DNA of 60,046 bases from the NCBI GenBank assembly GCA_023955335.1, contig JAGSGF010000015.1:1-60046 (forward strand). The letters are read 5' to 3'. Below the pieces are notes generated by a model, which saw nothing but the letters and a program-made list of their open reading frames with translations, ran no database searches and was not told the origin of the DNA. Positions 1-8,197 of this stretch are shown in pieces; the first letter of the stretch is position 1, and each line of letters opens with the position of its first letter. Made by a program: the position numbers and the translations under genes. This DNA is from Yoonia sp. GTDB lineage: Bacteria > Pseudomonadota > Alphaproteobacteria > Rhodobacterales > Rhodobacteraceae.

Positions 1-414
1 CACGTTGGCGCTTCACGCAAGACAAAAGTTCAAGGCGATCTGAAGCAGTGAGGAAATTCGGACGGATCATACAAACACCTGAATCCCATTCGCTCAGTCC
101 GTCAATACAAAAGTCGGGTAATCAAGGACTCCGAGTATAGGTTTGTATGGTTATGATTTTTCAGTGTTGGTCCAAACGTTTGAGAAAAGCCTTGGGCCTA
201 TGGAACCGATACCAAGCCATTTTATTCCGCATGAAACGAGTTGGCCCGGTCGTTTTAGATGGACCTGGTGCTGGTTAATAGGGGAGCCGTTCGGCAGGGC
301 AGTGCCACGATTTACACTTCGAGAGTTTTGGGAGAGGTTTCCGGAAAACAAAATGTGATCAGAGGCTGGACGCTATCGCTGCACCAGAACTGAAATGCGG
401 TTGATGATCGGGGG
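1..414. other. no supportable gene; decayed intergenic DNA
   Basis: I see no gene I can support here. The first 51 bases read as an open frame ending in TGA (a tail ...KTKVQGDLKQ), which could be the end of a gene starting left of the window, but 16 codons are not enough to judge. A 71-codon open frame at 143-358 on the plus strand and one of similar length opposite it have no recognisable motif or convincing ribosome-binding site. Together with the pseudogene next to it, this looks like a region losing its genes. Confidence 0.5.
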
Positions 415-587
415 CTACTCATCTGCGTCCGGTTTTTGAGACGCCAATGCGCCTGACAGGCAGGTGTGGATCCTTGCAGCGACCTCTTCGGCGGTGCAAT
501 TGTCAGGCTGAACCCAAGGGCACTGGGTGGGGTCAACACCTTTGGCAATTTTAAGAAACAGCTTCGGGCGTGGACACAGCGCTTCAT
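415..587 (-). pseudogene. frameshifted divergent 4Fe-4S mono-cluster (Fer4_19-like) domain
   Basis: Reading leftward, one frame gives VSFDMKRCVHARSC...LPKV (587 down to about 532) and the next frame gives CPWVQPDNCTAEEVAARIHT followed by CLSGAL, ending at TAG (417-415). Joined, these match the pattern of divergent 4Fe-4S mono-cluster domains: a CxHxxxC segment, then PWxxPD, then a CPSGAL-like third cysteine. The join needs a one-base shift near 530-536. Upstream, the first frame meets TGA at 659-657 with no good start between. I infer a disrupted ferredoxin-type gene. The proline in the usual CPSGAL is leucine here, also consistent with decay. A sequencing indel would be the alternative, but the missing start argues against an intact gene. 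Confidence 0.55.
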
Positions 588-699
588 GTCGAAACTTACG
601 GTGGTGCCTTGGCCTTGATCAGTTTTGCGTGCCGTGCACTGCTCCTTTTGACCAGTTCAGATTACCACGAAAATCAAAAAGACGATGCTGTACGCCGTA

Positions 700-719
700 G
701 GATGGGTTTTAACCCATCC
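700..719. repeat. REP-like palindrome
   Basis: GGATGGGTT and AACCCATCC form a perfect 9-bp inverted repeat around a TT centre. It lies in the gap beyond the stop of the leftward L,D-transpeptidase gene. There is no T-run next to it on either strand, so it is not a standard intrinsic terminator, though it could slow transcription or protect a 3' end. It resembles the GTAGGRTGGGTT-type palindromes scattered through many proteobacterial genomes; that resemblance is from memory and only one copy is in this window. Confidence 0.5.
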
Positions 720-760
720 CCCTCAAACGCCAAAAGGATCAGATTTCTCTGCCTGCTATT

Positions 761-1354
761 TTAAATCAACAACACCTGAGTGCCATTTTTGGTCATACCA
801 AAAAGCTCGGCGATGTGTTCATTATATAGGCCGATGCAACCGTTCGACGACCGCCGCCCAATCTTGCGCGTATCGTGTGTGCCGTGAATGCGGTAATACT
901 GCCACGTTAGATAAAGCGCATGCGACCCAAGCGGATTGTCAGGGCCGGGGCCGATAAACTCTGGCCATTCGGGGTTATTCGCACGCATCGACGGGGTCGG
1001 GCGCCAGCTTGGACCATCGACCTTACGCACAATCGACGTCCGGCCTTTACGCGTCAAATCCTCGGTCAAAGGCACCGATGTCGGATACAGCTTATAGATG
1101 CTCTGGTCTTCGGACCAAAAGTGCAGCGCTCGGCTTTGAAGATCCACAAGCACGGCGCCATTGGCCAGATCGCTGAAATACGGCTGCCAATCAAGTGACC
1201 GGAAACTGGAGATATTACGGGTCACACCGCCAGCGATATCTGCCTCGATCTCGGTGCTGTTCGCTGTCTGGGCAATTGCGCCAGTGCCGATGGTCGCTGC
1301 GGTCGCTGCTATAAATCCACGGCGGGACAGTGTTTTGGTATCAAACGTGCTCAT
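761..1354 (-). CDS. Tat-exported L,D-transpeptidase (YkuD domain)
   Basis: Periplasmic enzyme expected to make 3-3 peptidoglycan crosslinks or attach proteins to peptidoglycan through a catalytic cysteine. The 197-residue product begins with a twin-arginine-like signal (SRRGF at 10-14, hydrophobic to about 29). The YkuD signature is at the C-terminus: HGTH at 157-160 and SSNGC at 169-173, with Cys173 the nucleophile. The arginine that commonly follows the GC dipeptide is glycine (GCIGLYN). I chose the ATG at 1354 because GGAGAT lies seven bases upstream; an in-frame extension to 1429 lacks a signal-like start. It is divergent from a CAP-domain lipoprotein gene, and a second L,D-transpeptidase follows, suggesting an envelope cluster. 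Confidence 0.85.
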   Translation of the reverse strand: MSTFDTKTLSRRGFIAATAATIGTGAIAQTANSTEIEADIAGGVTRNISSFRSLDWQPYFSDLANGAVLVDLQSRALHFWSEDQSIYKLYPTSVPLTEDLTRKGRTSIVRKVDGPSWRPTPSMRANNPEWPEFIGPGPDNPLGSHALYLTWQYYRIHGTHDTRKIGRRSSNGCIGLYNEHIAELFGMTKNGTQVLLI

Positions 1355-1506
1355 CAATATCTCCATCAGTCTGTGCTGCTGTTTAACTTGAGATTGATTT
1401 AGGCCGCCCGCATGATCCATGCAAATCAAACAATCGTTAGACAGGCGAACCCTTGCCGAACAATGTTTGAAGTGTGTCCGTGAAGTCGCTAAGAGGGCTA
1501 AACACT

Positions 1507-2118
1507 ATGAGAATGAGTATGCATATGAACCGCCGTAAGATTTTGACCGGATTGACCTTGATGGGTCTGGCTGCGTGCAGCGGAAACACATCTGCACGCA
1601 TCGGCGCGGATGGCCTGCCTTTGCCGCAGGTCTATAAGATCGGACCAAACGATACGGACGATATTCAATTTCGGATGCTCGACAGTCTGAACACCCTGCG
1701 CCAAGCCGCTGGCGTGCCCGCTGTCGAACTTGATGCACAGCTTAACGCAGCCGCCGCGACCCATTCACGCGATATGTCCGCCCAGAACCGCCCATGGCTG
1801 TTTGGATCTGACGGATCATCGCCGTTGGACCGCGCCCAGCGTGCTGGATTCCAAGGGAAAGTTGTTGGCGAAAACATCTCTGAATCCTACGAGACCGAGC
1901 TGGAAACATTAGCCGCATGGATGCGTCAGCCTGACACGCGCAGCGTGATCCTTGACCCCAATGCGCGCCGCATGGGGATTGCGTGGTTTCAAGAACCCGC
2001 TGGCAAACTGTGGTGGACATTAAGCATGGGCAGCAATGCCGTGGTCAGCGCACCAGTTGTGCAAACCACGTCGACATCTGAAGACACGCAAGTACCGTTT
2101 CAATTGGGTAATTTCTAG
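1507..2118 (+). CDS. CAP-domain (SCP/PR1-like) lipoprotein
   Basis: Secreted CAP-superfamily protein of about 203 residues. The N-terminus is basic and hydrophobic and ends in a lipobox LAAC (Cys24 counted from the ATG at 1507, Cys18 if translation starts at 1525), so membrane anchoring by a lipid is likely. The CAP core shows LNAAAATHSRDM (first conserved His), GENISES (conserved Glu) and a C-terminal WWTLSMGS strand. Bacterial CAP proteins are extracytoplasmic, with roles that are mostly undefined. AAGAGG about a dozen bases before 1507 favours that start. Its stop shares the four bases CTAG with the convergent L,D-transpeptidase gene. Confidence 0.8.
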   Translation: MRMSMHMNRRKILTGLTLMGLAACSGNTSARIGADGLPLPQVYKIGPNDTDDIQFRMLDSLNTLRQAAGVPAVELDAQLNAAAATHSRDMSAQNRPWLFGSDGSSPLDRAQRAGFQGKVVGENISESYETELETLAAWMRQPDTRSVILDPNARRMGIAWFQEPAGKLWWTLSMGSNAVVSAPVVQTTSTSEDTQVPFQLGNF

Positions 2119-2606
2119 GCGTGGATGTAGATGATGGTGCCGTCGTTCACCATCGCATAGATCTCTTCCACCTCTTCGTTGGTCACAGCGATACAACCCC
2201 ATGTCCAATCATCCTGGCCAAGGTAATTCGTTGGTGTCCCATGGATGAAAATCTCTCCGCCCGGTGATTTTCCGACAGACCGCGCATAGGCCACGTCGTC
2301 CGCGTCAGGATACGAAATACCCAATGACAGATGAAAGCGGCTGTTAGGGTTGCGACGGTTGATCAAATACGCGCCTTCAGGGGTGCGCCCATCGCCTTCG
2401 ACTTGCTTATGCTCAGTCGGCGCGAAGCCCAGTTGGAAATTATACGTCCGCACAGCCGTCGATCCGCTCAAAAGCCGCATGACGCGCGCCTCTTTGAACA
2501 CTTGAACGCGCGTCACTTCAGGGCCGTCATAAGCCTTAAATTTAGTCGCGCATCCGGCCAGCCCAAAGGCCGCGCCAATCATCATTAATCGTCTGGTAAT
2601 GTTCAT
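2115..2606 (-). CDS. lipoprotein L,D-transpeptidase (YkuD domain)
   Basis: A compact 163-residue L,D-transpeptidase family protein. The signal peptide ends in lipobox LAGC (Cys19). Catalytic signature: HGTP at 122-125 and TWGC at 135-138, with Cys138 the expected nucleophile. The middle part (GDGRTPEGAYLINRRNPNS) is typical of the ErfK/YafK-like branch, where the residue after GCI is not arginine. Known family members act on the peptide stems of peptidoglycan; whether this one crosslinks, anchors a protein or cleaves cannot be told from sequence. Its stop overlaps the CAP-gene stop in CTAG (2115-2118), so the two transcripts must run into each other. Confidence 0.85.
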   Translation of the reverse strand: MNITRRLMMIGAAFGLAGCATKFKAYDGPEVTRVQVFKEARVMRLLSGSTAVRTYNFQLGFAPTEHKQVEGDGRTPEGAYLINRRNPNSRFHLSLGISYPDADDVAYARSVGKSPGGEIFIHGTPTNYLGQDDWTWGCIAVTNEEVEEIYAMVNDGTIIYIHA

Positions 2607-2685
2607 TCCTGCCCCCGGTCTACGCCGTTTGGTCGATCATACACCACTGCGTACAATTCTGTGACGAAAAACTTTGCTTAGGCGA

Positions 2686-3888
2686 TCACGACCGCGTGAA
2701 ATTGCCGACCATTTCCACATGGGGTGACCAGCGGAATTGATCAACGACCTGCACCCACCTGAGAGTAAAGCCTGCTTTTTCCAAATGTGCGGCGTCGCGT
2801 GCGAAGGTCACCGGATTGCATGACACCATCGCAATCGTGTTAATGTCAGACACAGCAAGCGTCGCGATCTGCGCCTCTGCACCCGCACGTGGCGGGTCAA
2901 TGACAGCAGCGTCAAACTTGCGTAACTCATCAGGTTCCAGCGGGCGACGGAACAAATCGCGGGCCTCGGATGTAACCCGCTTAAGCTCACGGCCACCGCG
3001 CCAGCCCCGATCAAGGGCGGCAACCATATCGGCGTCGCCTTCAACTGCATGGACTTCGGCGCGCGCAGATAACGGCAACGCAAATGTCCCGCACCCGGCA
3101 AACAGATCAACGATCCGGTTCGCCTTGGCAGTGATTTCTTCAACGGCGCCCAATAACGCAGCCTCGCCATGTTTGGTAGCCTGCAAAAACGCGCCTGCGG
3201 GCGGCGTCACACGTGTGGTTCCCAAAAATTGCTCTGGCGGATTCATCGTCACAACGGGTTCCGTCGGCCAAACCAAACGAGCGATCCCGTTTTCTTGGGC
3301 AAACACTGCAAGCGTCTGACGCAGCTCTGGTGTCAGTGGCGTTTCAGTATCAACATAAATGTCCATACCAGCGGCGGTTTCGGTCACGGTCAACGCAATT
3401 TCGGCTTTGCGGGATGCAGCGATCACCACCAGCTTTTCCAGCATTGGAAAGGCTGCCATGATCCCCGGTGTCAAAAGCTGACAATCCGGCGTTGCGACCA
3501 AGTTATGTGTGCCCTTGGCGTGAAAGCCCAACATCGCCCCACCCTTGGTCCGCTTGCCAGCAATCTTAGCACGGCGGCGCGACTGCGGCGGCGATGTCTG
3601 CACATCACGGTATGTTGTCTTGATCCGCTGGGCGGACAGCGCCCGCTGCACGATACCCATCTTCCACGCAGCCACGAAATCGTCATTGGCATGCTGCATC
3701 GCACAACCACCGCAGATCTTAAAATGACGGCAGGGTGCAGCAACGCGATCAGGAGATGGCGTAATAATCCGCACGGTACCGTCTTGGGTGACCTCGATCT
3801 CTTCACCAGGCAGCACGCGGGGTAGCAATGTGCGCCCGTCATCAACTTTGCCCAGACCCAGATGGGTTAGCCCTTCGATCATCGCCAT
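2686..3888 (-). CDS. class I SAM-dependent RNA m5U-type methyltransferase (TrmA/RlmC/RlmD family)
   Basis: A 400-residue RNA methyltransferase that should transfer a methyl group from SAM to carbon 5 of a uridine in rRNA or tRNA. A TRAM-like N-terminus (ITHLGLG... to about 42) is followed by iron-sulfur ligands Cys53, Cys59 and Cys62 in CxxxxxCGGC, with a fourth in TPDCQLL. The SAM site is VDLFAGCGTFALPLS and the catalytic cysteine is in VSCNPVTFARD. The substrate is undecided: alphaproteobacteria often carry one such protein, and I cannot separate rRNA from tRNA targets. It starts three bases after the stop of the upstream ABC transporter gene, so they are probably cotranscribed. Confidence 0.85.
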   Translation of the reverse strand: MAMIEGLTHLGLGKVDDGRTLLPRVLPGEEIEVTQDGTVRIITPSPDRVAAPCRHFKICGGCAMQHANDDFVAAWKMGIVQRALSAQRIKTTYRDVQTSPPQSRRRAKIAGKRTKGGAMLGFHAKGTHNLVATPDCQLLTPGIMAAFPMLEKLVVIAASRKAEIALTVTETAAGMDIYVDTETPLTPELRQTLAVFAQENGIARLVWPTEPVVTMNPPEQFLGTTRVTPPAGAFLQATKHGEAALLGAVEEITAKANRIVDLFAGCGTFALPLSARAEVHAVEGDADMVAALDRGWRGGRELKRVTSEARDLFRRPLEPDELRKFDAAVIDPPRAGAEAQIATLAVSDINTIAMVSCNPVTFARDAAHLEKAGFTLRWVQVVDQFRWSPHVEMVGNFTRS

Positions 3889-3891
3889 AGT

Positions 3892-5727
3892 TTATTCCGC
3901 CGCATCTTTGACATTAATGAATCCACCCGACTGCCTGTTCCAATAACGCGCATAAAGCCCGTCTTGCCGTAGCAGGTCGGCGTGCGTTCCCTGTTCCTTG
4001 ATCTGCCCCGCGTCAAGCACAATAATCCGGTCCATGCGCGCGAGGGTCGACAAACGGTGCGCTATTGCGATGACGGTCTTGCCCTCCATCACCGTTTCTA
4101 ACGCGGATTGAATGGATGCCTCGACCTCGGAATCAAGCGCACTTGTGGCCTCGTCCAGCACCAAGATTGGCGCGTCTTTCAAAATGGCGCGGGCAATTGC
4201 GATGCGCTGGCGCTGTCCGCCCGACAGCTTTACGCCCCGCTCGCCTAAATGTGCATCATACCCTTTGCGCCCCTGATGGTCGCGCAGGTCTTTGATGAAA
4301 TCCGTGGCCTCAGCTTGGGCAGCGGCGGCGGCGATCTCGGCCATCGATGCATCTGGTCGACCATAGCCAATGTTGTCGCGAGCGGACCTGTTAAACATCG
4401 CCGTCTCTTGGGTGACCATTCCAATTTGGCGACGCAGGCTTTCTTGCGTGACGTCTCGCACGTCTTGCCCGTCAATCAGAACCGCACCACCTTCGGTATC
4501 GTAAAGCCGCAAAAGCACGGACACGAGCGTGGATTTCCCCGCACCTGACGCTCCGACAATGCCCAACTTTTCACCAGATGCAATCGACAGATTGATGCCA
4601 TGCAAACCGCCTGCACCACCGTCATATGTAAAGGTCACTTCATCAAAATTGATCTGCCCGTCAGTCACATCCATGACCGACGCATCGCTATTATCGACAA
4701 GCGTATGCATGGGTGAAAGTGTGCGGATCGCGTCCTCAACTTCACCGACATCGGCGTACATACCAAGCAACGTGAAACTGACCCAACCGGTCATCTGCGC
4801 CAGCCGCAATCCGATGGCACCTGCAATAGCAATATCACCAGCGGTTGCGGTGCCCATGGTCCAGAAATACAGCGTCGCCCCCACAATGATCAGCGGAAGC
4901 ACACCTGCAAGCGTCATCAGGCAGAACCGGAAACTCGCCGACAACCAGCCAAAGCTGACGGTCGCAAGACGCATGTCTTCTAGCGCATCAATCGCGGTAC
5001 GATCTTCAAAGCTGTCGTGGGCAAATAGCTTTACCGTTTTGATGTTCGTCACGGTATCCACGATCTGCCCCGTGACCATCGCATTGCGGGCCGCTTTTAT
5101 TTTGGAGGCGGCCCGCACGCGCGGCAGGAAAAACCGGATCAAAATGATGTAGGCAACCGCCCAAACCGCAAGCAAAGTCGCCGTGCGACCATCAATCGCA
5201 AGCATCAACAGCAACGACCCGATCAGCGACGCAAGCGCGAAAATAACCGTGTGGATCGTTTCAATCACCAAGTTGGTCGCAGCACGGGCCGCCTGCCCCT
5301 GCTTTTGCGCGATGCGCCCAGCAAAATCGTCGTCGAAGAACTTGACGGACTGACCCAGTGTATGGCGGTGCAACCGCGCATAAATGAGCGTCGTCAAAGA
5401 TGGCCGCAGCACGACCGCCTGCATCACGCCAAGAGCGCCCATCACAATTGGGCGCAAGATGATAAAAAACGCACCGACGCCTAGCAGCAGACCCATATTC
5501 GTGTCGAAAAACTGTGCGCGGTCCACGTCCAATGCGGCGTCAATAACAAGCCCAAGAATCAACGCCGATACGACTTCGATCGCACCCGCAATAACAGACA
5601 CGAAACCGCCCAAAGCCATATAGCGAAAGCTGCCTTTGAACGCCCAGATAAAGAACGCGGTGAACGTGTTGGGCGGCGGGCCTTCTGCGCGGGCGTTTGG
5701 GTTAATCAGGTTGCTTGCGTTTCTCAT
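3892..5727 (-). CDS. ABC exporter half-transporter (membrane plus ATPase domain), second of a pair
   Basis: A 611-residue inner-membrane exporter with an N-terminal six-helix domain (about 45-330) fused to an ATPase domain. The ATPase has GASGAGKST (Walker A), LSGGQRQR (signature), ILVLDEATSALD (Walker B with catalytic Glu) and the switch His in IAHRLST, so it should be fully active. I chose the ATG at 5727 because it forms an ATGA overlap with the stop of the preceding, similar gene; the open frame extends 12 codons further up inside that gene. The tandem arrangement suggests a heterodimer. The substrate (lipid, peptide or drug) is unknown. Confidence 0.85.
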   Translation of the reverse strand: MRNASNLINPNARAEGPPPNTFTAFFIWAFKGSFRYMALGGFVSVIAGAIEVVSALILGLVIDAALDVDRAQFFDTNMGLLLGVGAFFIILRPIVMGALGVMQAVVLRPSLTTLIYARLHRHTLGQSVKFFDDDFAGRIAQKQGQAARAATNLVIETIHTVIFALASLIGSLLLMLAIDGRTATLLAVWAVAYIILIRFFLPRVRAASKIKAARNAMVTGQIVDTVTNIKTVKLFAHDSFEDRTAIDALEDMRLATVSFGWLSASFRFCLMTLAGVLPLIIVGATLYFWTMGTATAGDIAIAGAIGLRLAQMTGWVSFTLLGMYADVGEVEDAIRTLSPMHTLVDNSDASVMDVTDGQINFDEVTFTYDGGAGGLHGINLSIASGEKLGIVGASGAGKSTLVSVLLRLYDTEGGAVLIDGQDVRDVTQESLRRQIGMVTQETAMFNRSARDNIGYGRPDASMAEIAAAAAQAEATDFIKDLRDHQGRKGYDAHLGERGVKLSGGQRQRIAIARAILKDAPILVLDEATSALDSEVEASIQSALETVMEGKTVIAIAHRLSTLARMDRIIVLDAGQIKEQGTHADLLRQDGLYARYWNRQSGGFINVKDAAE

Positions 5728-7556
5728 GATTGTCCTAAAAACCCACCGGACTGACGCGCCCAAAATTTTGCGTATTTGCCGTTTTGCTCAAGCAGGCCGC
5801 TATGCGTACCGTCTTCGATCACACGGCCCTGATCCATGACAATGATCCGGTCCATCTGCGCGATAGTCGACAAGCGGTGCGCGATTGCGATGACAGTTTT
5901 ACCCTGCATCATTTTATAAAGGGTCTCTTGGATCGCGGCCTCAACCTCTGAGTCCAATGCACTTGTCGCCTCGTCCAAAATCAAAATTGGCGGATCTTTT
6001 AAGATCACACGCGCCAGCGCGATCCGCTGCCGTTGTCCACCAGACAACTTAACACCGCGTTCACCAACACGGGCATCATAGCCTTTGTTGCCTTCGCTGT
6101 CTTCCAGCCCAAGAATGAAATCATGGGCCTCGGCCATTTTGGCGGCCGCGATGATCTGATCTTCGGTCGCCGTGGGATCACCATAAATGATGTTTTCGCG
6201 CACCGACCGATGCAGCAGGGAACTGTCCTGTTGCACCATGCCAATTGCGGACCTCAGGCTGTCTTGAGTCACCTCTGCAATGTCTTGTCCGTCGATCATA
6301 ATCGCGCCTTGCTCAATATCATAAAACCGCAAGATTAGCTTAACTAGGGTCGATTTGCCCGCGCCCGATTGACCAACAAGCCCAACCTTTTGGCCTGCCT
6401 TTATCGACAGATTGATATGATCCAGACCACCCGCCGTTTTACCGTAATGATGCGAAAGATCGCGCAGCTCTAACGCCCCGTCGGTGATAACAAGCGGCTT
6501 GGCGCCGGCCCCATCGCGCAGGCCAATCGGTTGTGCAATCGTCTGCATGCCTTCGGCGATCACACCAAGGTTGCGGTAAAAATTGGACACAGCGAACATG
6601 ATCCAACCGGACATGCCGTTCATCCGCAGGGTCAATGCGGTCGCAACAGCAACGACTCCGATATCGGCAAAGCCTTGGACCCAAAGCCAAACCGCCCAAG
6701 CCACGACACCTACGATCAGGAATCCGTTCAGCACGCTAAGCGCAATATCCATGATCGTATAAAGCCGCATTTCCTTTTGGAATGTCTGACGCGCGTTTTC
6801 AATCACGTCTTTCGCATAGTTAATCTCGAGATCCTGATGCGCGAACATTTTGACCGCGTGAATGTTTGTATAGCTATCGACAACACGACCAGTGACAGCG
6901 CTGCGAGCGTTTGATGCGGCCTCGGATGCTGGGGTGATCCGCCGCACGACCCAGCGCAGCAGCAAGGCATAAAGCGCGAACCAAATGAGCAGCGGTATGA
7001 CCAAACGGATATCTGCGTCGCCTAGCAAAATTAGTGCACCAACAAGATAAGCGGCCGAAAATGTCAGTGCGTCAAACACCTGAAACACCACCTCGCCTGC
7101 GGCTGGGGGCGTCTGCATAATACGGTTGGCGATCCGTCCGGCAAAGTCGTCTTCGAACCAGCCAACGGATTGACGCAACACTTGCCTGTGCGCACGCCAC
7201 CGGACCAACGTGCCAAAGTTCGGCATGATCGTTTGGTTCAAAAGCAAGACATGCAAAGCCTGCGTCAATGGCCGCAATGTCAGCAAAAAGATCGCAATCA
7301 GCGTCAGTTCTGTCCCACTTTGAACCCACACTTGCGCTGGGGTTCCTTGGGTCAGAATGTTTACCAACCGTCCAAGATAGCCAAGCAGCCACACCTCGAC
7401 CGCGGCCACAACAACTGACAAAATACCCGTTAGCCAGAACACGCGCGTGAACGGTTGCGCATAGTCGCGCAGGAACGGCCATAGCCGCTGTGGCGGTGCG
7501 TCGGTTTCCTCATACTTTATATATGGATCGACAAGATTTTCGAAAAACCGAAACAT
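5724..7556 (-). CDS. ABC exporter half-transporter (membrane plus ATPase domain), first of a pair
   Basis: A 610-residue exporter half with the same architecture as its downstream neighbour: six predicted transmembrane helices, then an ATPase domain with GQSGAGKST, LSGGQRQR, ILILDEATSALD and IAHRLST. Both partners keep the catalytic Walker B glutamate, unlike many heterodimeric exporters with one degenerate site. Stop and start overlap by ATGA (5727-5724), implying translational coupling and roughly equal synthesis. MsbA-like lipid flipping is one possibility, but nothing in the sequence proves it. A methyltransferase gene follows three bases after the pair. Confidence 0.85.
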   Translation of the reverse strand: MFRFFENLVDPYIKYEETDAPPQRLWPFLRDYAQPFTRVFWLTGILSVVVAAVEVWLLGYLGRLVNILTQGTPAQVWVQSGTELTLIAIFLLTLRPLTQALHVLLLNQTIMPNFGTLVRWRAHRQVLRQSVGWFEDDFAGRIANRIMQTPPAAGEVVFQVFDALTFSAAYLVGALILLGDADIRLVIPLLIWFALYALLLRWVVRRITPASEAASNARSAVTGRVVDSYTNIHAVKMFAHQDLEINYAKDVIENARQTFQKEMRLYTIMDIALSVLNGFLIVGVVAWAVWLWVQGFADIGVVAVATALTLRMNGMSGWIMFAVSNFYRNLGVIAEGMQTIAQPIGLRDGAGAKPLVITDGALELRDLSHHYGKTAGGLDHINLSIKAGQKVGLVGQSGAGKSTLVKLILRFYDIEQGAIMIDGQDIAEVTQDSLRSAIGMVQQDSSLLHRSVRENIIYGDPTATEDQIIAAAKMAEAHDFILGLEDSEGNKGYDARVGERGVKLSGGQRQRIALARVILKDPPILILDEATSALDSEVEAAIQETLYKMMQGKTVIAIAHRLSTIAQMDRIIVMDQGRVIEDGTHSGLLEQNGKYAKFWARQSGGFLGQS

Positions 7557-7603
7557 CTGGGTCCGCCTTTGGCTGCAATTCCCAAGATATAGCGTGGTTC
7601 AGG

Positions 7604-8197
7604 TCAGAGGAAAACAGCCAGCGAAAACCCTGCCAGTGCAACGGCCATGATCCGCATAAATATCAACCATGCGCGCGGGTTGTTTAGCAGCAGCGACAGC
7701 AACGTGCCCGCCCACGTCCAGAACAGGCAAACGAACAGATTGATGCCTGAAAACGCTGCCGCCAGATACATCGCCTGTTGGGTTGGTGGAACGTCAGCAA
7801 CATAGATCGCCGCTGCCAATGCGACGACCCAGATTTTTGGGTTCACGGCTTGGAACAGCACGGCCTCGACAAACGTAAAAGGCCGGATGCCCGTGTCGCG
7901 TTTCGTCACAGGACGTGCTTGCCACAACCCCCATGCCATCCACAAAATCCAAAGGGCCGCAATCATCTTGAGCCCAAAGATAAGCCACGGAACGGTCAGG
8001 ATCAGAACGCCGATCCCCACCCCCGTCAGCCCGGCAATGATCCCGACGCCCAGCGCCACGCCAAGGATATGCGGCACCGTCGCCTTAAACCCAAAGCGTG
8101 CGCCGGACGCCGTTAGCAAGACCACGTTTGGACCCGGCGAAAACAACCCAACGAAGACATATATCATCATCAGATAGATGGCGTCTGTGTTGTTCAA
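7604..8197 (-). CDS. LysE/RhtB-family amino-acid exporter
   Basis: A 197-residue membrane protein with about six hydrophobic segments and the LysE-family N-terminal signature FSPGPNVVLL (residues 19-28). Relatives export amino acids or related metabolites; the substrate here is unknown. The likely start is a TTG at 8197 that overlaps the stop of the upstream CCA-adding enzyme gene (TTGA). A later ATG pair at codons 10-11 would leave too short a lead before the PGPN motif but cannot be excluded. It is the last gene of a tightly packed leftward run from hslO. Confidence 0.8.
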   Translation of the reverse strand: MNNTDAIYLMMIYVFVGLFSPGPNVVLLTASGARFGFKATVPHILGVALGVGIIAGLTGVGIGVLILTVPWLIFGLKMIAALWILWMAWGLWQARPVTKRDTGIRPFTFVEAVLFQAVNPKIWVVALAAAIYVADVPPTQQAMYLAAAFSGINLFVCLFWTWAGTLLSLLLNNPRAWLIFMRIMAVALAGFSLAVFL

